Source: Alphaproteobacteria bacterium
Lineage (GTDB): Bacteria; Pseudomonadota; Alphaproteobacteria; Rickettsiales; SXRF01
Reading direction: 5' to 3'
NCBI GenBank assembly: GCA_019243895.1
Contig: JAFATP010000002.1
Location: forward strand, 1 to 7,855
DNA length: 7,855 bases
Shown: piece after piece, positions 6,775-7,855 of the stretch
How positions within the stretch are numbered: the first letter of the stretch is position 1
How the letters are laid out: each line of letters begins with the position of its first letter
Notes under the pieces: model-generated
The model's database searches: none
The model's input: only the letters and a program-made list of their open reading frames with translations
Told to the model about the DNA's origin: nothing
Made by a program: the position numbers and the translations under genes

Positions 6775-7122
6775 TTATTGGCCGGTCTTGGTATTGTCCG
6801 TCGTCTTTCCGTCCACCGTGGTCTTATCCTTGGTGACGTTGCCGTTCTTGTCGGTCTTCTTGACGTGCTTGGTCTTGTGCTTCACCTTATTGCCGAGGCC
6901 TTTCGGATCGCTCACGGTCTCGGATTCGGTCACGTCCTTGGTAGCACCGCTTTTGCTGACCTTCACCTTTTCCTTGGTCTCGGAGGAGTATTTGCCGGGA
7001 CCTTTCTGCGCAGCTTCCGCGGCAGCAGAGCCGGTGGTGGTGTCGGTAGCAGGCGTTTGCGCGAAGGCGGGGGTTACAAAAGCAACGCTGGCAAGCGCAG
7101 CGAGCAGGGTCATCTTATTCAT
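6775..7122 (-). CDS. Small secreted Lys/Thr-rich protein of unknown function
   Basis: I do not recognise the family. The 115-residue product begins with a clear Sec signal peptide: MNKM, a hydrophobic core LLAALASVAFV, then TPAFA-Q with cleavage likely after residue 21. The mature part is hydrophilic, about 94 residues, without Cys and with little hydrophobic content. It is rich in Lys, Thr, Asp and Gly, with alternating patterns such as KEKVKVSKSG, KVKHKTKHVKK and DKTTVDGKTTDNTKTG, so it is probably extended or disordered in the periplasm. I chose the ATG at 7122 because GAGAGGA lies 6 nt before it; a Met five codons upstream would place this ribosome binding site inside the gene. An inverted repeat about 110 bp upstream and a strong terminator downstream frame it as its own transcription unit. 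Confidence 0.75.
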   Translation of the reverse strand: MNKMTLLAALASVAFVTPAFAQTPATDTTTGSAAAEAAQKGPGKYSSETKEKVKVSKSGATKDVTESETVSDPKGLGNKVKHKTKHVKKTDKNGNVTKDKTTVDGKTTDNTKTGQ

Positions 7123-7190
7123 AACGTATCCTCTCAAAGATATTCGGTTGTCATCACCGAGCCTTGTGAGCCCAGCTTACTTAAGCCTTA

Positions 7191-7210
7191 CCACATAATG
7201 TCATACGTGG
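7191..7210. promoter_or_regulatory. Imperfect dyad upstream of the Lys/Thr-rich protein gene
   Basis: CCACATA and TACGTGG flank ATGTCA; the arms match at 6 of 7 positions. The site lies about 70-90 bp before the start codon at 7122, between it and the ATTACA dyad. A smaller dyad GCTTA-CT-TAAGC follows at 7175-7186. No convincing -35/-10 pair is visible, so an operator role is inference. Confidence 0.3.
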
Positions 7211-7221
7211 TGATGGCACGT

Positions 7222-7241
7222 GCATTACATACTTGTAATGC
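7222..7241. promoter_or_regulatory. Perfect inverted repeat, candidate operator
   Basis: The arms GCATTACA and TGTAATGC are perfect 8-bp complements around the spacer TACT. The centre is about 110 bp before the ATG of the Lys/Thr-rich gene and about 18 bp past the stop codon of the His/Lys-rich gene. There is no T run on the minus strand, so it is a poor terminator. A closely similar dyad lies in the same position before the His/Lys-rich gene. Confidence 0.5.
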
Positions 7242-7258
7242 CTCTCGGAAACAAGCGA

Positions 7259-7474
7259 TTACTGTTGCGTGCCTGAAGTATTGTCCGAGCCGGAGTTGGA
7301 ACTGGAAGTCTTATGCTTGGTATGGCTCTTGCGGTGGGACTTGTGATGCTTGGTGGAGGAAGGCGATGCCTCCGCGCCGCTGTTGCCATTGGCACCCATC
7401 GGGTCGCTCGTCTGCGCCAGCGCGGGAGCCGCCAGCATCGTAAACACCACCAAAGCGGCGGAAAACTTTTTCAT
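7259..7474 (-). CDS. Small secreted His/Lys/Ser-rich protein of unknown function
   Basis: The 71-residue product has a Sec signal peptide: MKK, a hydrophobic core FSAALVVFTMLAA, then PALA-Q with cleavage likely after residue 20. The mature part, about 51 residues, has an acidic/neutral start (TSDPMGANGNSGAEASPSS), a strongly basic histidine-rich centre KHHKSHRKSHTKHK (42-55) and a Ser/Asn/Gly tail. It has no Cys. The pattern recalls acid-shock (Asr-like) proteins or a metal- or polyanion-binding segment, but I cannot assign it to a family. The start is supported by AAAGGA about 7 nt before the ATG. It is 93 bp downstream of the HIT gene and 136 bp upstream of the Lys/Thr-rich gene, on the same strand. 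Both small proteins share the AxA-QT signal-peptide end, but their mature parts do not align obviously. Confidence 0.72.
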   Translation of the reverse strand: MKKFSAALVVFTMLAAPALAQTSDPMGANGNSGAEASPSSTKHHKSHRKSHTKHKTSSSNSGSDNTSGTQQ

Positions 7475-7564
7475 AATCGGTCCTTTTTATGAGGTTTGGG
7501 ATTGCACGGCACGGTCATGCCGGCTGCATCATCAGGCGGGCAAGATAACCCGGAGATGACCAAG

Positions 7565-7584
7565 AGATTACAAACATGTAATGT
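7565..7584. promoter_or_regulatory. Inverted repeat, second candidate operator
   Basis: The arms ATTACA (7567-7572) and TGTAAT (7577-7582) flank AACA. One mismatched position and a further A-T pair extend it on either side. It matches the dyad at 7222-7241 in both arms and spacer length. Its centre is about 100 bp before the ATG of the His/Lys-rich gene. It overlaps the last codons and TAA stop of the HIT gene, so it is partly constrained by coding sequence. Confidence 0.45.
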
Positions 7585-7855
7585 GGGAGAAAAGCGCGCG
7601 CAAGCCCTCTTGCAGCTTTGCCCGCATCTCTTCGGCCTTTTCTCTGCCGTAAGCTTGCGCCGAAGCGCGCGCACACCAGACTGGTTGCGGCCATGCGGCA
7701 TCACCCATGAAGCGCGCGATAACATGCACATGCAGCTGCGGCACCTGATTGCCCAAGGCGGCGATATTCACCTTGATACAATTTGTTTGGGATTGCAGCA
7801 TCTGGGCAACAATGGCGATCTCTTCCACTAACGCGCTGCGGTCTTCCGGTTTCAG
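7568..7855 (-). CDS. HIT (histidine triad) family protein, C-terminal part
   Basis: The 95 visible residues run in frame to the window's right edge, so the gene continues outside; the GTG at 7828 is internal, not the start. Visible features are LKPEDRSALVEEIA at the edge, CIKVNIAALGNQVPQLHVHVIARF with the nucleotide-binding histidine motif, and DAAWPQPVW, all typical of small bacterial HIT nucleotide hydrolases or transferases. The first histidine of HxHxH is Gln here (Q-L-H-V-H); the central His, which is the catalytic one in HINT proteins, is kept. The likely role is hydrolysis of nucleoside phosphoramidates or related nucleotides in the cytosol, with no specific substrate evident. The stop codon lies inside the inverted repeat at 7565-7584. 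Confidence 0.88.
   Translation of the reverse strand: MKPEDRSALVEEIAIVAQMLQSQTNCIKVNIAALGNQVPQLHVHVIARFMGDAAWPQPVWCARASAQAYGREKAEEMRAKLQEGLRALFSHITCL

Noticed and set aside
7222..7241. Reading the perfect dyad as an intrinsic terminator of the His/Lys-rich gene
   Set aside because: The stem is A/T-rich and no T run follows on the minus strand, in contrast to the real terminator at 6725-6756.
6760..7443. 227-codon plus-strand frame across both small secreted-protein genes
   Set aside because: It starts in the terminator region, crosses two signal-peptide genes with their own ribosome binding sites on the other strand, and shows no recognisable domain.

Overview
The window most likely comes from an alphaproteobacterium of undetermined order. 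The basis is indirect: a GC-rich chromosome-like stretch, an argD-argF pair separated by one base, a small L,D-transpeptidase and a HIT protein whose wording resembles alphaproteobacterial homologues as I remember them, and a tRNA with encoded CCA. I could not run a search, so this placement is from memory.

Layout. Positions 24-569 (+) hold an L,D-transpeptidase gene interrupted in frame by a C-run/G-run palindrome. It converges on, and overlaps by 6 bp, a minus-strand block read from 3477 down to 564: an ABC-2 type permease, argD and argF. A TTGACA-type promoter over the end of the permease gene can give argDF its own transcript. Divergent from the permease, 3606-5672 (+) is a two-gene glycosylation cassette: a cytosolic family 2 glycosyltransferase of the polyprenyl-phosphate sugar synthase type, then a multi-spanning GT-C type transferase that could use its lipid-linked sugar. 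No GtrA-like flippase is present in the window.

From about 5673 to 6576 the DNA is looser and more AT-rich. It contains a GNAT acetyltransferase gene (minus) with its own promoter and two copies of a palindromic repeat. The 113-bp copy starts inside the ACCA tail of a tRNA-Met(CAU) gene; a 41-bp copy has the same ends and a different, shorter middle. The right end carries two small secreted low-complexity proteins (one Lys/Thr-rich, one His/Lys/Ser-rich) and the 3' part of a HIT-family gene, all on the minus strand. The two small genes each have an ATTACA-N4-TGTAAT dyad about 100-110 bp upstream of the start codon, which suggests a shared regulator, and the last gene ends in a very strong intrinsic terminator.

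No defence system, CRISPR array, integrase or transposase is visible. The most interesting material is non-coding: the protein-coding palindrome in the transpeptidase gene, the tRNA-anchored repeat family, and the paired dyads before the small secreted proteins.
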